A DNA stretch of 64,000 nt from Cellvibrionaceae bacterium (GTDB lineage Bacteria; Pseudomonadota; Gammaproteobacteria; Pseudomonadales; Cellvibrionaceae), in contig JAGKWU010000010.1 in the NCBI GenBank assembly GCA_021151695.1, positions 62,001 through 126,000 on the forward strand, given 5' to 3'. How positions within the stretch are numbered: the stretch's first letter is position 1; each line of letters opens with the position of its first letter. The position numbers and the translations under genes are program-made. Below are positions 1 through 9,201 of this stretch, one piece after another. The notes under the pieces are model-generated. The model had not been told where the DNA came from. It searched no databases and was given only the letters and a program-made list of their open reading frames with translations.

Positions 1-1056
1 AGAGATGCTGCTACCGGCTGGCAGTTGCGCAAAATTCGCCGGCGACGAAATCGTCAGGCTACCAAGCAATTCCACTTTGAGGCTGTGGGCATTCATATAG
101 CCCCAATCGCTACTCCCCACGCTGATGCCGAAGCTGTGGTTGCCCGCCGTCAGATTCATATCGCGCGTATAGACGCTAGGTACCAATGAATCGAAGGTGT
201 AGCTACTGGCGCTACCATCCATCACCAGGGTATTGGTTTTGGCACTATAGGGCGCACTCCAGGTGAGGCTCACGCGATATTCACCAGCCACTGCGGCGGC
301 AAAATTCCACAGCACTGCACTGCCACTGCCTTGTAGTTGGCCAACGCCATTTACCACAGTTGCTGGCGCCGTGATTTGTGCGGCGCTGGCATCGTAAGTC
401 CAGCTCGCCAAATTGCCGGTGCTGGAGCTTGATGTGCTCACCGAGGTGCTGGTTGCACTGGGTAGGCTGCTTGATGTGCTGGTAGATGTACTGGTTGAGC
501 TCGGCTTGCTGGTTGAAGTGGATGTGCTCGTTGCAGTACTTGTTGAGCTTGGCTTACTGCTCGAAGTCGATGTGGGAATTGAGGTGCTGGTAGAGCTGGG
601 CTTGCTCGTCGAAGTGGCCGAGCTAGTTACGTTAATTACACCATAGGGTGATGCGAGTGCTGCGCAATCTGTATAGGCGATACAGCTTTGGTTATTTTCC
701 CAGCCCCAGCCTGCGGTAGTGCCCGTGCAGATGGAGTAGGTGCTGCCGTACCAGTTGCATGTGGCTGCCGTATTGGCTTGCGATGAGCTGGTGGCGGTTG
801 CGGATGACGTCGAGGTGCTAGTGCCGCAAGCCTGGGTGAATTGCCAGGCATCCCATTGGTTGGATGGATTGGGTGTTTGCCCCGGGTTGATCCAATAGCG
901 CGCCTTGTATTCATTGCCCTGGTAGACAACCAGTTCGCCACCCTTGTAAGTGGTGGTGGATGACCAGGCGGTAGTGGTACAGCCAGCGGCGGCCTGCCAG
1001 CTTAAGGCGGATAAAACGAGCCCTGCCAGGGCCCTGGAGAAGTTAAGGGATTTCAT
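1..1056 (-). CDS. Secreted carbohydrate-binding protein, CBM5 + CBM10 + Ser/Thr linker (C-terminus outside window)
   Basis: The reading frame is open from an ATG at 1056 to the window edge (352 codons seen), so the catalytic or C-terminal part is missing. Residues 1-25 are a signal peptide ending in AAAG. Residues about 26-66 look like a CBM5/12 chitin or cellulose binding module (W and Y rich, with NPSNQWDAWQ). Residues about 88-120 match CBM10 (CNWYGS, GWGWENNQSC). A long Ser/Thr/Pro linker (about 130-210) follows, then a beta-rich domain, and at the edge the start of what looks like an Ig-like module (SPANFAQLPAG). This order is typical of Cellvibrio plant cell wall hydrolases and lytic enzymes; it is known that these modules target enzymes to cellulose or chitin. 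The enzyme activity cannot be told from what is visible. Confidence 0.85.
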   Translation of the reverse strand, partial: MKSLNFSRALAGLVLSALSWQAAAGCTTTAWSSTTTYKGGELVVYQGNEYKARYWINPGQTPNPSNQWDAWQFTQACGTSTSTSSATATSSSQANTAATCNWYGSTYSICTGTTAGWGWENNQSCIAYTDCAALASPYGVINVTSSATSTSKPSSTSTSIPTSTSSSKPSSTSTATSTSTSTSKPSSTSTSTSTSSSLPSATSTSVSTSSSSTGNLASWTYDASAAQITAPATVVNGVGQLQGSGSAVLWNFAAAVAGEYRVSLTWSAPYSAKTNTLVMDGSASSYTFDSLVPSVYTRDMNLTAGNHSFGISVGSSDWGYMNAHSLKVELLGSLTISSPANFAQLPAGSSIS

Positions 1057-1488
1057 AATTTACCTGCTAGTTAGTGTTAGATTTATTTGAACCAGCGCAA
1101 GTGTGAAAAAGACCGATAATGCCCGGCAGTGGCCGGACGAATAAGCTTCAGTTGACTTGCGAATATCCCTCAAATACCCACTCCGGGTTTGTTATTGAAT
1201 TGCTCCCTGTATCTGATTGTGCGAAGGCGTTGGAAGCCGCTGTTCGCAACAGGTTTCATTGATATTGTTGTGTAATCGATTACATATTAACGTAACTTTA
1301 CAAGAATGGTAAATATGCTATAGGTCATATTTTTGATTTTTATAGTATTAGTCTTTTGATTTATAAGATGTTTTATTGGTGTGGTTGTTTCGGCAGGTAT
1401 CTTTCTGGTGGTAAACGGTTACATTTGTGTGCAAAATTTGCTCTATTTGTCTGATGGGAGAAGGGTTAATTTTTTGATAAATAAGAGC
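1057..1488. other. Intergenic region upstream of the CBM protein
   Basis: No gene is supported here. It is the 5' region of the leftward CBM protein and the 3' region of the leftward GGDEF sensor. It is AT rich around 1265-1380 and holds one perfect 14-bp palindrome at 1271-1284 (separate entry). I see no clear rho-independent terminator for the sensor gene. Confidence 0.6.
1271..1284. promoter_or_regulatory. Perfect palindrome, LacI-family-like operator
   Basis: TGTAATCGATTACA is a perfect 14-bp palindrome with a central CG, the usual form of LacI-family operators of carbohydrate genes. It lies about 215 bp upstream of the CBM protein start. No LacI gene is in the window, so the regulator is inferred. 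Confidence 0.4.
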
Positions 1489-4400
1489 TCAATCCCACAC
1501 CAAATCCTCCGCCTGCTGGGCTATAACACTCAGCTCGTGGTTTTTAATCATGCCTTTCAAATTGCGGCTGATGCGTTGGTGCAGCATGGCTTCGGTGGTA
1601 TTGGCATTGGCGGCTATGCCGACGCAGCGGTTGCGGCCGGATCTTTTGGCGGCGTAGAGCGCCTGGTCGGCTATGTCGATGACTTGCTCCCAGGACAGGG
1701 CCATGGGGTGGTCGTGCAGGAAAGGGAAGCAGGCAAAACCTATGGAGCAGGTTTTATGGATTTTCACTCCGCTGGGGAGCGCAAACTCATGTTGCGCGAT
1801 GTTGCTGCGGATGCGCTCGGCAACCAGCGATGCTTCATTGCGGTCGGTAAAGCGGCTGACAATTAAAAACTCTTCACCGCCCCAGCGCACAACGCAATCG
1901 GATTCGCGGCAGGCCTGGGTCAATAATTCTGAAAACTCTATCAAGAGTTGATCACCCGCGGCATGGCCGTGCACATCATTGACCGATTTAAAATGATCGA
2001 CATCCAGAATAAAAAAGGTGAGGTCGAGTGCCGATTTTTCGCTGTGATGCCCGGTAATTTTTTCTTCGTATTCGCGTTGGACTTTAGCGATATCCATCGG
2101 CATTAATTTTTGCAAATAGCGGCGGTTGCTCAGGCCGGTGAGCGGGTCTGACAGGCTGATGGCTTCCAGCTGTGCATAGGCTTCTTCCAGCTCGTTATTT
2201 TTTGTGCTTAATTCGGCGGTGCGCTCGGCAACTTTTATTTCCAGTTCACGGCTGGTTTTGCGCTCGCGCAACACTTCTTTGTGTTGCGAGTAAACAAACC
2301 AGAGCAAGAGCGCCAGCACCAACAACGCGTAGAGACAATAGGCCCACCAGGTTTTCCAAGGCGGCGGCAATATGACGAGGGTGATGCTGTGGCCCTGCTC
2401 ATTCCAGACACCATCGTTGTTGCTGGCTTTTACGTGGAATTGATAAGTGCCGGCGGGCAGGTTGGTGTAGAGCGCATTGCGCTGGGTGGCCAGGTAGCGC
2501 CAGTCATTATCGAAACCTTCGAGCTTGTAGGCGTATTGGTTTTTTTCCGGGTCGCGAAAATTGAGCGCTGCAAAACTAAACGAGATCATGGATTTGGTGT
2601 AGTCGAGCGTGATCTTTTCCGTTTGGCTGATGGCTTTGGTCAGGATTTTTTCGGGGCCGTTAACGGGCACCTTTTGGGTGAAGATCCGAAAATCTGTCAG
2701 CACCACCGGTGGCAATTTCTGGTTAACCACCAATTTGGCCGGATCAATCATATAAAGGCCGTTGCGCGTACCAAAGGCGAGTTCGCCACTGCGGGTAGCC
2801 GCCGCTGCACCTGTGGAGGTGCCGCCGATCATCTCGCCGTTGTAGCGCACAAAATTTCTCACCACTTTGGTATCCGGGTTGAACATAACGATACCGTTGT
2901 TAGTGCCCAGCCAGAGGTTGCCACTCTTGTCTTCGAGAATGGCGCGAATACCCTGGTCGATAAACCCGTCTTTGGTGTTGTAAACACTAAAACTGTCATC
3001 ATCCGGGTGATAGAGATGTAACCCCATATCCGTACCAAACCACACGCGGCCTTTATGGTCTTCTGCAATCGATAATATGGAGCCATTCACCAAGCCTTTG
3101 GAGCCCTCAGCGGTTGGCAGATAGCGTTTGAAGGTGCCTTTTTCGCGATCCATCAAATTGAGGCCGTAAGCGGTACCCACCCAAAAGCGACCGTGGGAAT
3201 CTTCAAAGCTGGTCCATACCACTGGGCAGGATACTGTGTCGAAATTTTGTGGTTCGTTAGGATAAAAACTATAGAGTCCCGTTTTTTTATCGAACTTGGT
3301 GATGCCATTAAAATGGGTGCTCATCCACAGGTTTTTTTGCCGATCTTCGTAAACGCTCCACACCATTTTGTCGTTGAGCAGGCGGCCGGATTTTTCTCCA
3401 CGGGTAACCTGGGTTGGATCGGCAGGCGCTTCATCAAAACGATCTTGGGTCGGGTTGTAAATCAGAACGCCATGGGCCCAGGAGCCAAAGCGAATCTCGC
3501 CATCGGAGTCCACTACACCATTGAGCAGCGAGCCGGAGGGCACGCGCGAATCGCTGCCGGTGCTATTGATGTAGTGAGTAAAAGTTTCTTTGTCGGGATT
3601 GTAGCGGGTGACGCCGCCGGCACCGAGCCAGAGATTGCCTTGCTTATCTTCTTCCACCGCTTCCACATTGTTATCCAGCAACCCTTGATCCAGACCTGCT
3701 TCGCGCCGGTAAACCCGCATGGCGGCGCTTGAGCGGTCATAAACGTTTACGCCGGAGGGGTAAGTTCCCACCCAGAGATCGCCGTTGTCGTTTTCATAGA
3801 GGCGGCGAATGGTGTTGCTGCTGAGTGAGCCGGGGCTGCCCTGGTGGAATTCAAAACGAAGGAAGCGATCATTGGGTTCGTCGTAGAGTCCAACCCCGCC
3901 GCTGTCGCTGCCTGTCCACACCCAACCCTGCTTGTCCACATAGATCTGGCGGGTTATATCGTTGCCGATACTGAAGGGATCTTTGGGATCGTGTCGGTAA
4001 TGTTTAAACGCGCCGCTGGCGGGATCAAGGCGATGCACACCTTGATCGGTACCTGCCCAGATATTGCCCTTGCGATCCGCCGCTATAGATCTTACGCCGT
4101 TGGCTGTAGCGGATTTTGGATCTTCAGGATTGGGGATAAACAGGTGGCTTTTTTGTGTTTGCCAATCAATACGCAGCAAGCCCTGATCCAATCCCAGCCA
4201 CAGCTGCTTGTTCTGGCGATCCATATAAACGTCAGTGATGACATTGCTGGGCAAGCTGTCGGGGTCATCAGGATTGTGGTTGAGCAGGCGGGATTCCAGC
4301 GTTTGAGGATTGAAAACGAACAGGCCGTCGCCCGAGCCTATGAGCAACTCGCCATTGGGGGCTTCGTCCAGCGCATAGGTCACCACGCGAAAAAGCAGTT

Positions 4401-4878
4401 TGCCCTGGGGATCGCGGATTGGTACCAATAACTCCCGTTCGCGGTCATAGCGATACAGTCCTGAACGCGTCGCAGCCCAGAGGATGTGGCGGCTGTCCTC
4501 AAGCAGATCAACAATCTGGTTTACCCCGGAGGTTTGGGTTAAATCTTGCGGATTGTCCGCCACCGGAATAGTGAGGAACTCATAACCGTCATAGCGCAAC
4601 AGGGCATTGCGCCCGCCCAGCCACATAAAACCCTGGTAATCCTGGGTAATAGCTTCCACCTCGCCCAGGGCTATATCCTGGTTTTTCATAATATTGTGGA
4701 AGCTGATTTTTTTTGGGTAGTTGCTGGTGGCAGGGGATTGCTCTGCTGTGGCGGCCAGGCTCAATAATCCAAACAGGGCATAAATTAAAAGAAGGATAAA
4801 TGGATAGGTAGCGGCATTGCGCTTTCGCAATCCGGGCGAGCTTACAGTGTCAGCGATGGCTGGCAGGGGGTTCCTCAT
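1489..4878 (-). CDS. Membrane sensor: beta-propeller (two-component-regulator propeller) + Y_Y_Y + GGDEF diguanylate cyclase
   Basis: Predicted to make c-di-GMP in response to an extracytoplasmic ligand. An N-terminal hydrophobic segment (YPFILLLIYALFGLLSLA) is followed by about 650 residues of reg_prop repeats (recurring WLG, DR.GNLW, GLDLMD-like motifs), a Y_Y_Y domain (YAYKLEGFDNDWRYL), one transmembrane segment (TWWAYCLYALLVLALLLWF), a short coiled coil and a GGDEF domain. The active site reads GGEEF and is preceded by an RxxD inhibitory site (RESD), so the cyclase looks active and feedback-controlled. In Bacteroides hybrid sensors this periplasmic layout senses oligosaccharides; the adjacent CBM protein makes a glycan signal a fair guess. 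The ATG at 4878 was chosen; an in-frame TTG at 4899 adds seven residues and neither has a strong ribosome site. Confidence 0.9.
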   Translation of the reverse strand: MRNPLPAIADTVSSPGLRKRNAATYPFILLLIYALFGLLSLAATAEQSPATSNYPKKISFHNIMKNQDIALGEVEAITQDYQGFMWLGGRNALLRYDGYEFLTIPVADNPQDLTQTSGVNQIVDLLEDSRHILWAATRSGLYRYDRERELLVPIRDPQGKLLFRVVTYALDEAPNGELLIGSGDGLFVFNPQTLESRLLNHNPDDPDSLPSNVITDVYMDRQNKQLWLGLDQGLLRIDWQTQKSHLFIPNPEDPKSATANGVRSIAADRKGNIWAGTDQGVHRLDPASGAFKHYRHDPKDPFSIGNDITRQIYVDKQGWVWTGSDSGGVGLYDEPNDRFLRFEFHQGSPGSLSSNTIRRLYENDNGDLWVGTYPSGVNVYDRSSAAMRVYRREAGLDQGLLDNNVEAVEEDKQGNLWLGAGGVTRYNPDKETFTHYINSTGSDSRVPSGSLLNGVVDSDGEIRFGSWAHGVLIYNPTQDRFDEAPADPTQVTRGEKSGRLLNDKMVWSVYEDRQKNLWMSTHFNGITKFDKKTGLYSFYPNEPQNFDTVSCPVVWTSFEDSHGRFWVGTAYGLNLMDREKGTFKRYLPTAEGSKGLVNGSILSIAEDHKGRVWFGTDMGLHLYHPDDDSFSVYNTKDGFIDQGIRAILEDKSGNLWLGTNNGIVMFNPDTKVVRNFVRYNGEMIGGTSTGAAAATRSGELAFGTRNGLYMIDPAKLVVNQKLPPVVLTDFRIFTQKVPVNGPEKILTKAISQTEKITLDYTKSMISFSFAALNFRDPEKNQYAYKLEGFDNDWRYLATQRNALYTNLPAGTYQFHVKASNNDGVWNEQGHSITLVILPPPWKTWWAYCLYALLVLALLLWFVYSQHKEVLRERKTSRELEIKVAERTAELSTKNNELEEAYAQLEAISLSDPLTGLSNRRYLQKLMPMDIAKVQREYEEKITGHHSEKSALDLTFFILDVDHFKSVNDVHGHAAGDQLLIEFSELLTQACRESDCVVRWGGEEFLIVSRFTDRNEASLVAERIRSNIAQHEFALPSGVKIHKTCSIGFACFPFLHDHPMALSWEQVIDIADQALYAAKRSGRNRCVGIAANANTTEAMLHQRISRNLKGMIKNHELSVIAQQAEDLVWD

Positions 4879-5078
4879 AACTGTCACGCAACTGTCCAAG
4901 CTAGTTTGTCCAAGTGAGATTCACTATCCAGGTTGGTAAGGGATTATTGTGGGCTTGCATACCAGCTTATATATAGCACTAAACTGTCGGTACGCACCAT
5001 AAGTGAGGCATGGCTCTGCACCCTTTATGAAATGTCGATAGAATTTGTGGCTTCAACTTCTTTCAGGTTGCTGCGCAT

Positions 5079-5636
5079 ATGAATAAATCCTTGAGGGTGG
5101 TTATCAGTGACGGCTGGTTTGATGCGCCTTATATTCGCGCGTTGCTGGATGCCGAATCGCCCGAACGTATTAAAGATATAGAAGGCCCTGATTCCGATGC
5201 GCTGATTGATTATGCCGGTTGGTCTTTTATCGAGGAACCTTTGCATGCCGCATTACTGGATGGTGAATCGCACACCTTAGCTCTCGCCTGGATTGCGGCA
5301 ACCACTCGCGGCCTCAATCTCACTTATATAGTTGCTGAATCTGCCGCTGGAAAAGGTTTGGCAGCTATGGCCGTTGCCCAAGCGGTGATGGCGTATGGCG
5401 AGCGCAGAGTTGATCGGTTGTCGAAACCGCGGCTTAGTGTTCATGCGCAATACGAGCGAGCTAATCAGGCGAGTGCCCGTGTTGCCGCAAGATTAGGGTT
5501 ATTGCCGACGCCTCAACTGGCGTTTGAGGTTAGCAAAAATGGCGTGATTCGCTATTTTGAAGGGAGTGAGGCGGCCTGGAGTACAGTGTTCAATCAGGCA
5601 ATAACAATCGCAACAAAAAAGCCGGATCATCGCTGA
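5079..5636 (+). CDS. Putative GNAT-family N-acetyltransferase
   Basis: A 185-residue cytoplasmic protein without signal peptide or membrane segment. The middle part has the GNAT acetyl-CoA loop pattern (AESAAGKGLAAMAVAQAV, about residues 87-104) followed about 25 residues later by a helix typical of motif B (YERANQASARVAARLGL), as in enzymes where NxxSxRvxEKLGF closes the cofactor site. The N-terminus (VVISDGWFDAPYIRALLDAES) is not a standard match. Substrate unknown. It is divergent from the propeller sensor and its stop codon lies inside the right arm of a bidirectional terminator. The GNAT call is an inference from motif spacing. Confidence 0.6.
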   Translation: MNKSLRVVISDGWFDAPYIRALLDAESPERIKDIEGPDSDALIDYAGWSFIEEPLHAALLDGESHTLALAWIAATTRGLNLTYIVAESAAGKGLAAMAVAQAVMAYGERRVDRLSKPRLSVHAQYERANQASARVAARLGLLPTPQLAFEVSKNGVIRYFEGSEAAWSTVFNQAITIATKKPDHR

Positions 5637-5647
5637 TCCGGCTTTTT
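5616..5647. terminator. Bidirectional rho-independent terminator
   Basis: A perfect 9-bp stem GCCGGATCA / TGATCCGGC with a TCGC-type loop is flanked by an A-run on the left and a T-run on the right. It serves both the rightward GNAT gene and the leftward gene ending at 5669. Confidence 0.85.
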
Positions 5648-5668
5648 CATTTCGCTTACAAAATCAAC

Positions 5669-6631
5669 TCACTTGCAACCGTGTCTGTTAGGCACAAAAC
5701 TTGTTTGTGGTTGAATTAATACGTCGCCCGAGAGCGGCCAAATCATTTGGTTTGCGCCATAAATCCCGGTAGGTGCTTTTGCCCAGGTAGCGGCAGCCGA
5801 AGCGCCGTAAGCTTGATAGTCCCACGCATAAAACGCAGAGACATAGCTTGAGCAATAATCAGCACCTGCCTGACATTTTTTGGTTAAGTCATAGGCGAGT
5901 TTAATTTCCGCATAGCCGCAGCCATTTTCATCGGTTAACAAAATATTGGGAATGCCGCCCAGAGGAATGGCATAACCAGACTCTTCATTCGATAAAGGTT
6001 TGGTTGCACCTAAATCCCACAATGTATAAACAGAATTCGGGAAGGCGTTGCGAATGGTGATTAACACATCGGATTTACCATTGCGTTGTGGAACCACCGT
6101 CAGCTTGCCAGAAATCTGCTCCCACTCGCCCACGGTTGGGTTAATTACTATGCCATTTTTACGATAAATACCTGGCGCTTTGGCGGCTTCTGTAAAAGGA
6201 ACGGGCACAATGCGCTGGCTTAAATCGGTAAAAGAAGGGCTGAGATAATTAACGCCCACTTCTGCAAGAGGCAGGTTCACAGTAAGTGGATCCAGCTCAC
6301 CAGTTGGGTTGAAGTAATCAAAAAACGAGCGAGTTGTTGCAACAGGAAAAAGGCGATTGGTAGTAGAAGAAATAGTGCCAGATACCGCACTGTTAGCCTG
6401 GTACACGCCAATTTCATTCACGGGTGGAAACGCATTCAAGTAAGGGATGCTGGGCGACACTTTTGAAAAGTCCACTACATGTTTGCCATTGTAGTTGTTG
6501 ATACCATGAACAACGTAACCAGGTATGGATAGTTCTTTTTTGTCGTCATGCTTTTCGTTCGCCGCTGCATTGGCCATCGCCAAAGGTGCAATCACAGATA
6601 GTGCCAGTGCAGATAATAAAAACTTTTTCAT
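5669..6631 (-). CDS. Secreted protein of unknown function
   Basis: A 320-residue protein with a clear signal peptide (MKKFLLSALALSVIAPLAMANA, cleavage near residue 22) and a good ribosome site (AGAGGA, about 6 nt before the ATG). The mature part is rich in aromatic and Gly/Pro residues and has three cysteines close together (GCGYAEIKL, KKCQAG, DYCSSY), plus one at the C-terminus, so disulfides are likely after export. Phrases such as NSVYTLWDLGA suggest a beta-sandwich, but I do not recognise the family. It ends at a shared terminator and begins only 38 bp after the stop of the acyltransferase-like gene, on the same strand, so partial co-transcription is possible. Confidence 0.7.
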   Translation of the reverse strand: MKKFLLSALALSVIAPLAMANAAANEKHDDKKELSIPGYVVHGINNYNGKHVVDFSKVSPSIPYLNAFPPVNEIGVYQANSAVSGTISSTTNRLFPVATTRSFFDYFNPTGELDPLTVNLPLAEVGVNYLSPSFTDLSQRIVPVPFTEAAKAPGIYRKNGIVINPTVGEWEQISGKLTVVPQRNGKSDVLITIRNAFPNSVYTLWDLGATKPLSNEESGYAIPLGGIPNILLTDENGCGYAEIKLAYDLTKKCQAGADYCSSYVSAFYAWDYQAYGASAAATWAKAPTGIYGANQMIWPLSGDVLIQPQTSFVPNRHGCK

Positions 6632-6669
6632 AGGTTCCTCTAAATAATATCAGTTTATAAATGGGTGAA

Positions 6670-9201
6670 TTAAATCAGCTGGGCTTCCAGACTGCGGGAT
6701 GGCTCCAGTCTCAACTTGTGCAGGTCTCGCGTGATGGCTGCCAGGCGATAGCGATCACCAAAATATTCGGTGAAGCTGATGTTGACTTGATTGTCTTTGA
6801 TCAGCGCTCGTGTTTTTTGGCCGTAACCCACTTCGATAATGGCATCTATAGCGCCAGGCTTGCTGTTCTTGAGTGAACTCATGGTTTGGGCGGTGTACAT
6901 AGGTATATCCACCATATCCAGAATCGATTGACGTATGTCCTCGCCTTTGCAGATTAGCCCGCTGCCGTTGTTGGCCAGGATAGGTATTTGTGGATCGAGA
7001 AACTTGATGTGCTCACGTTGCAAGTAGTGATTGATATCAATTCTGGCCTGGAACAATTTGGGCGAATGAATAATTTCGAATGTGGGCTTCTTGAATTCAT
7101 TCAGCTCTATATCGTTTCCATAATGCTGAATTGATTCCCTCAGTTCACTGAATGCTTTTGTGTGCACGTAGAGATGTGCTTCATCACATTTGGTGTTGAG
7201 GGCATGCCATCTGAATACATCAATTTTGTCGGGGAAGTTCATCTGCAAAAGCGTCAAGATATGGCGAAGATTTTTTCCGCGCAGACTGACAATGTGCCAA
7301 ATATCACGAGTACCAGCGTGGGCCGCCTCGTAGATATAACCCAACGTGGTGTTGGCAACTTTCAAACCATCTTCGAGTGACAGGCTGCCGGCGACCACTG
7401 CGGCGGCAATCATGCCAAAGCTTTCACCGCCCACGCTGTGAAGGTGTATATGCGGGTTGGCCTTTTTCAGGTGCGTGAACAGTGCCAGGTTGTAAACGGT
7501 CATTGCAGAGCCAATAAAATTCCATTTGGCCACTACATTGGTGGGAACATCTTTTTCTTCCATAAAAAATGGCGTTATATCCAATTCGCCCTCAGGTGTC
7601 CGGTAATTCAGGATACGTGCCGATTGCTCAAAAATATCCTGAACTTCCGGCGCACCGTCATAATATAAATCCCTGGCGAGATTAACGTAGGCGCGTCGAC
7701 TGTTCATGCCGGGAAAGAAAGCGTGAATGCCAATATTGTGCGCGTTCTTTTTGGCTGAACCCCAACTGGATGTGTTTGCGGATTTTCCAAAAATTTTGCT
7801 GCTTTCCAAAAATCTATCGACGATAGTTTTTTCCGCATTCAGCCCACGCAAGTTGAGTGCTGCATCAAGCAGCGCATGGCAGAGAAACGGCAGGCTGGAA
7901 TAATCCTCACCCCAGTTCTCTATTTGATTGAGAACAATTTTTTCGGCGAGGGAATGAGTATCCCCGGTTTCCCTGGCAAATAGCGCGTTGGCTTTACCTA
8001 TAGGAATCAGTGCCAAAAACGCATAGGCAAGTCGCATAAACCCGGAGCCGTAAAGACGTTGCTTGGGCATATAGCCCTGGCTGGCGTCATATAGATGGTT
8101 GATGCTTGACACAAGCACATCGGTAAAGTTTTCGGGTATCACATCGCAGCTATTCAAGCGGTAACTTAAATCAACCAGATAAGTGTGCCCCATATACGTC
8201 AGCTCACCCGCTTCCTGTTCAATGGCGGCCTGGATGAGCTGGCTCGCATAATTTTTGCTGTCGGGAATGTAGTGGCCAAGCTTGTTGAGGTTTTGCAGAA
8301 CGGATACATAATAATGAGAAAATATTATGCGTAAATCAGGTGTTAATTTATCAAGCAACCCTTGGGATACGCTGATCCAGTCGCGCTTATATTGAAGATA
8401 TTCGGTTTTATTCAGCACGCTAATGGCGTTTAAGCTGAGGAGAATGGCAAAAATATAAACGTTCGGCGCATCCTTAACTTTTTGTTCGTCGTTCAATGAG
8501 TCAGATAAAAAGTCGAGCAGGTTTTTAACATGCTGTGGCTCATGATCAGCCAATTCACCCAGGCCGATTATTCCCAACACGGTTAAAAATGCTGCAGTGC
8601 CACGACCGCGATACCAGACTTCCTCCATGCTATTAACAATGGCAAAAGCCTGTTCCACATAGTTGCAATGGCCTTCGATTATTCGATCGCGCATACCTAT
8701 GTGGGTGATGCCCAGAAATAAGCTGCCATATGCCTGAAGTGCTTTATATTTTTGTTCCGGTGTAGCTTGTGGCAGCTCAGACAGCCTGGAGAGCGCAGCT
8801 TCTACCAAATCCCTGTCAGGCATTTGGGTTAATTGTGGGTCAAGGCCAAGTTTGCCAAAGGTCTCAAATAACACCGAGCTTGCCGAAATGTAATCGTATA
8901 CGTCTTTAATGTCATTCAATGCGGCAAAGACCATTTCGATTTTTGGAAACAAATCCTTCCGCATAAAATACAAATTTTCCGGATTAACGAAATCGAGAAT
9001 AAAATTTGTCAGTGTTGCGGAAAAGTTCGTGTAAGCATGGGTGCCCGGCAATGCGCCTATAGTAATGTCGAACATTCTGCGAATGTGGCGAGCATCTTGT
9101 GGATTGTAATTTCTGGTTGATGTGCCCAGGCCGCGCCCTTTAACCAGGGTTGTCCATGGGCCTTGCATTGTTCTTGCTTCAAAAGTGATGTTGGCTTTCA
9201 T
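6670..9201 (-). CDS. Helical protein with C-terminal malonyl/acyl-transferase (FabD-like) domain
   Basis: An 843-residue protein. Residues about 490-810 follow the acyl-carrier-protein S-acyltransferase fold in order: FFPGMNSRRAYVNLARDLY (compare FPGQGSQ...GMGRDLY), the nucleophile elbow GGESFG with Ser near 593 (compare GHSLGE), VVAGSLSLEDGLKVA, a late IPILANNGSG segment, and IEVGYGQKTRALI (compare EVGPG..L). The His that usually precedes the Ser is replaced by Glu. Residues 1-490 are mostly alpha-helical, with no family I recognise; WYRGRGTAAFLTVLGIIG recalls alpha/alpha-barrel proteins. The start codon shares one base with the stop of the upstream kinase gene (TAATG) and has AGGAGG before it, so the two are translationally coupled. 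Likely an acyl-transfer step in an unknown biosynthetic pathway; no carrier protein or ketosynthase is nearby. Confidence 0.7.
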   Translation of the reverse strand: MKANITFEARTMQGPWTTLVKGRGLGTSTRNYNPQDARHIRRMFDITIGALPGTHAYTNFSATLTNFILDFVNPENLYFMRKDLFPKIEMVFAALNDIKDVYDYISASSVLFETFGKLGLDPQLTQMPDRDLVEAALSRLSELPQATPEQKYKALQAYGSLFLGITHIGMRDRIIEGHCNYVEQAFAIVNSMEEVWYRGRGTAAFLTVLGIIGLGELADHEPQHVKNLLDFLSDSLNDEQKVKDAPNVYIFAILLSLNAISVLNKTEYLQYKRDWISVSQGLLDKLTPDLRIIFSHYYVSVLQNLNKLGHYIPDSKNYASQLIQAAIEQEAGELTYMGHTYLVDLSYRLNSCDVIPENFTDVLVSSINHLYDASQGYMPKQRLYGSGFMRLAYAFLALIPIGKANALFARETGDTHSLAEKIVLNQIENWGEDYSSLPFLCHALLDAALNLRGLNAEKTIVDRFLESSKIFGKSANTSSWGSAKKNAHNIGIHAFFPGMNSRRAYVNLARDLYYDGAPEVQDIFEQSARILNYRTPEGELDITPFFMEEKDVPTNVVAKWNFIGSAMTVYNLALFTHLKKANPHIHLHSVGGESFGMIAAAVVAGSLSLEDGLKVANTTLGYIYEAAHAGTRDIWHIVSLRGKNLRHILTLLQMNFPDKIDVFRWHALNTKCDEAHLYVHTKAFSELRESIQHYGNDIELNEFKKPTFEIIHSPKLFQARIDINHYLQREHIKFLDPQIPILANNGSGLICKGEDIRQSILDMVDIPMYTAQTMSSLKNSKPGAIDAIIEVGYGQKTRALIKDNQVNISFTEYFGDRYRLAAITRDLHKLRLEPSRSLEAQLI

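Noticed and set aside
413..646. Open frame of Val/Leu/Glu repeats on the plus strand
   Set aside because: It is the complement of the Ser/Thr linker of the CBM protein; the repeats come from the linker codons.
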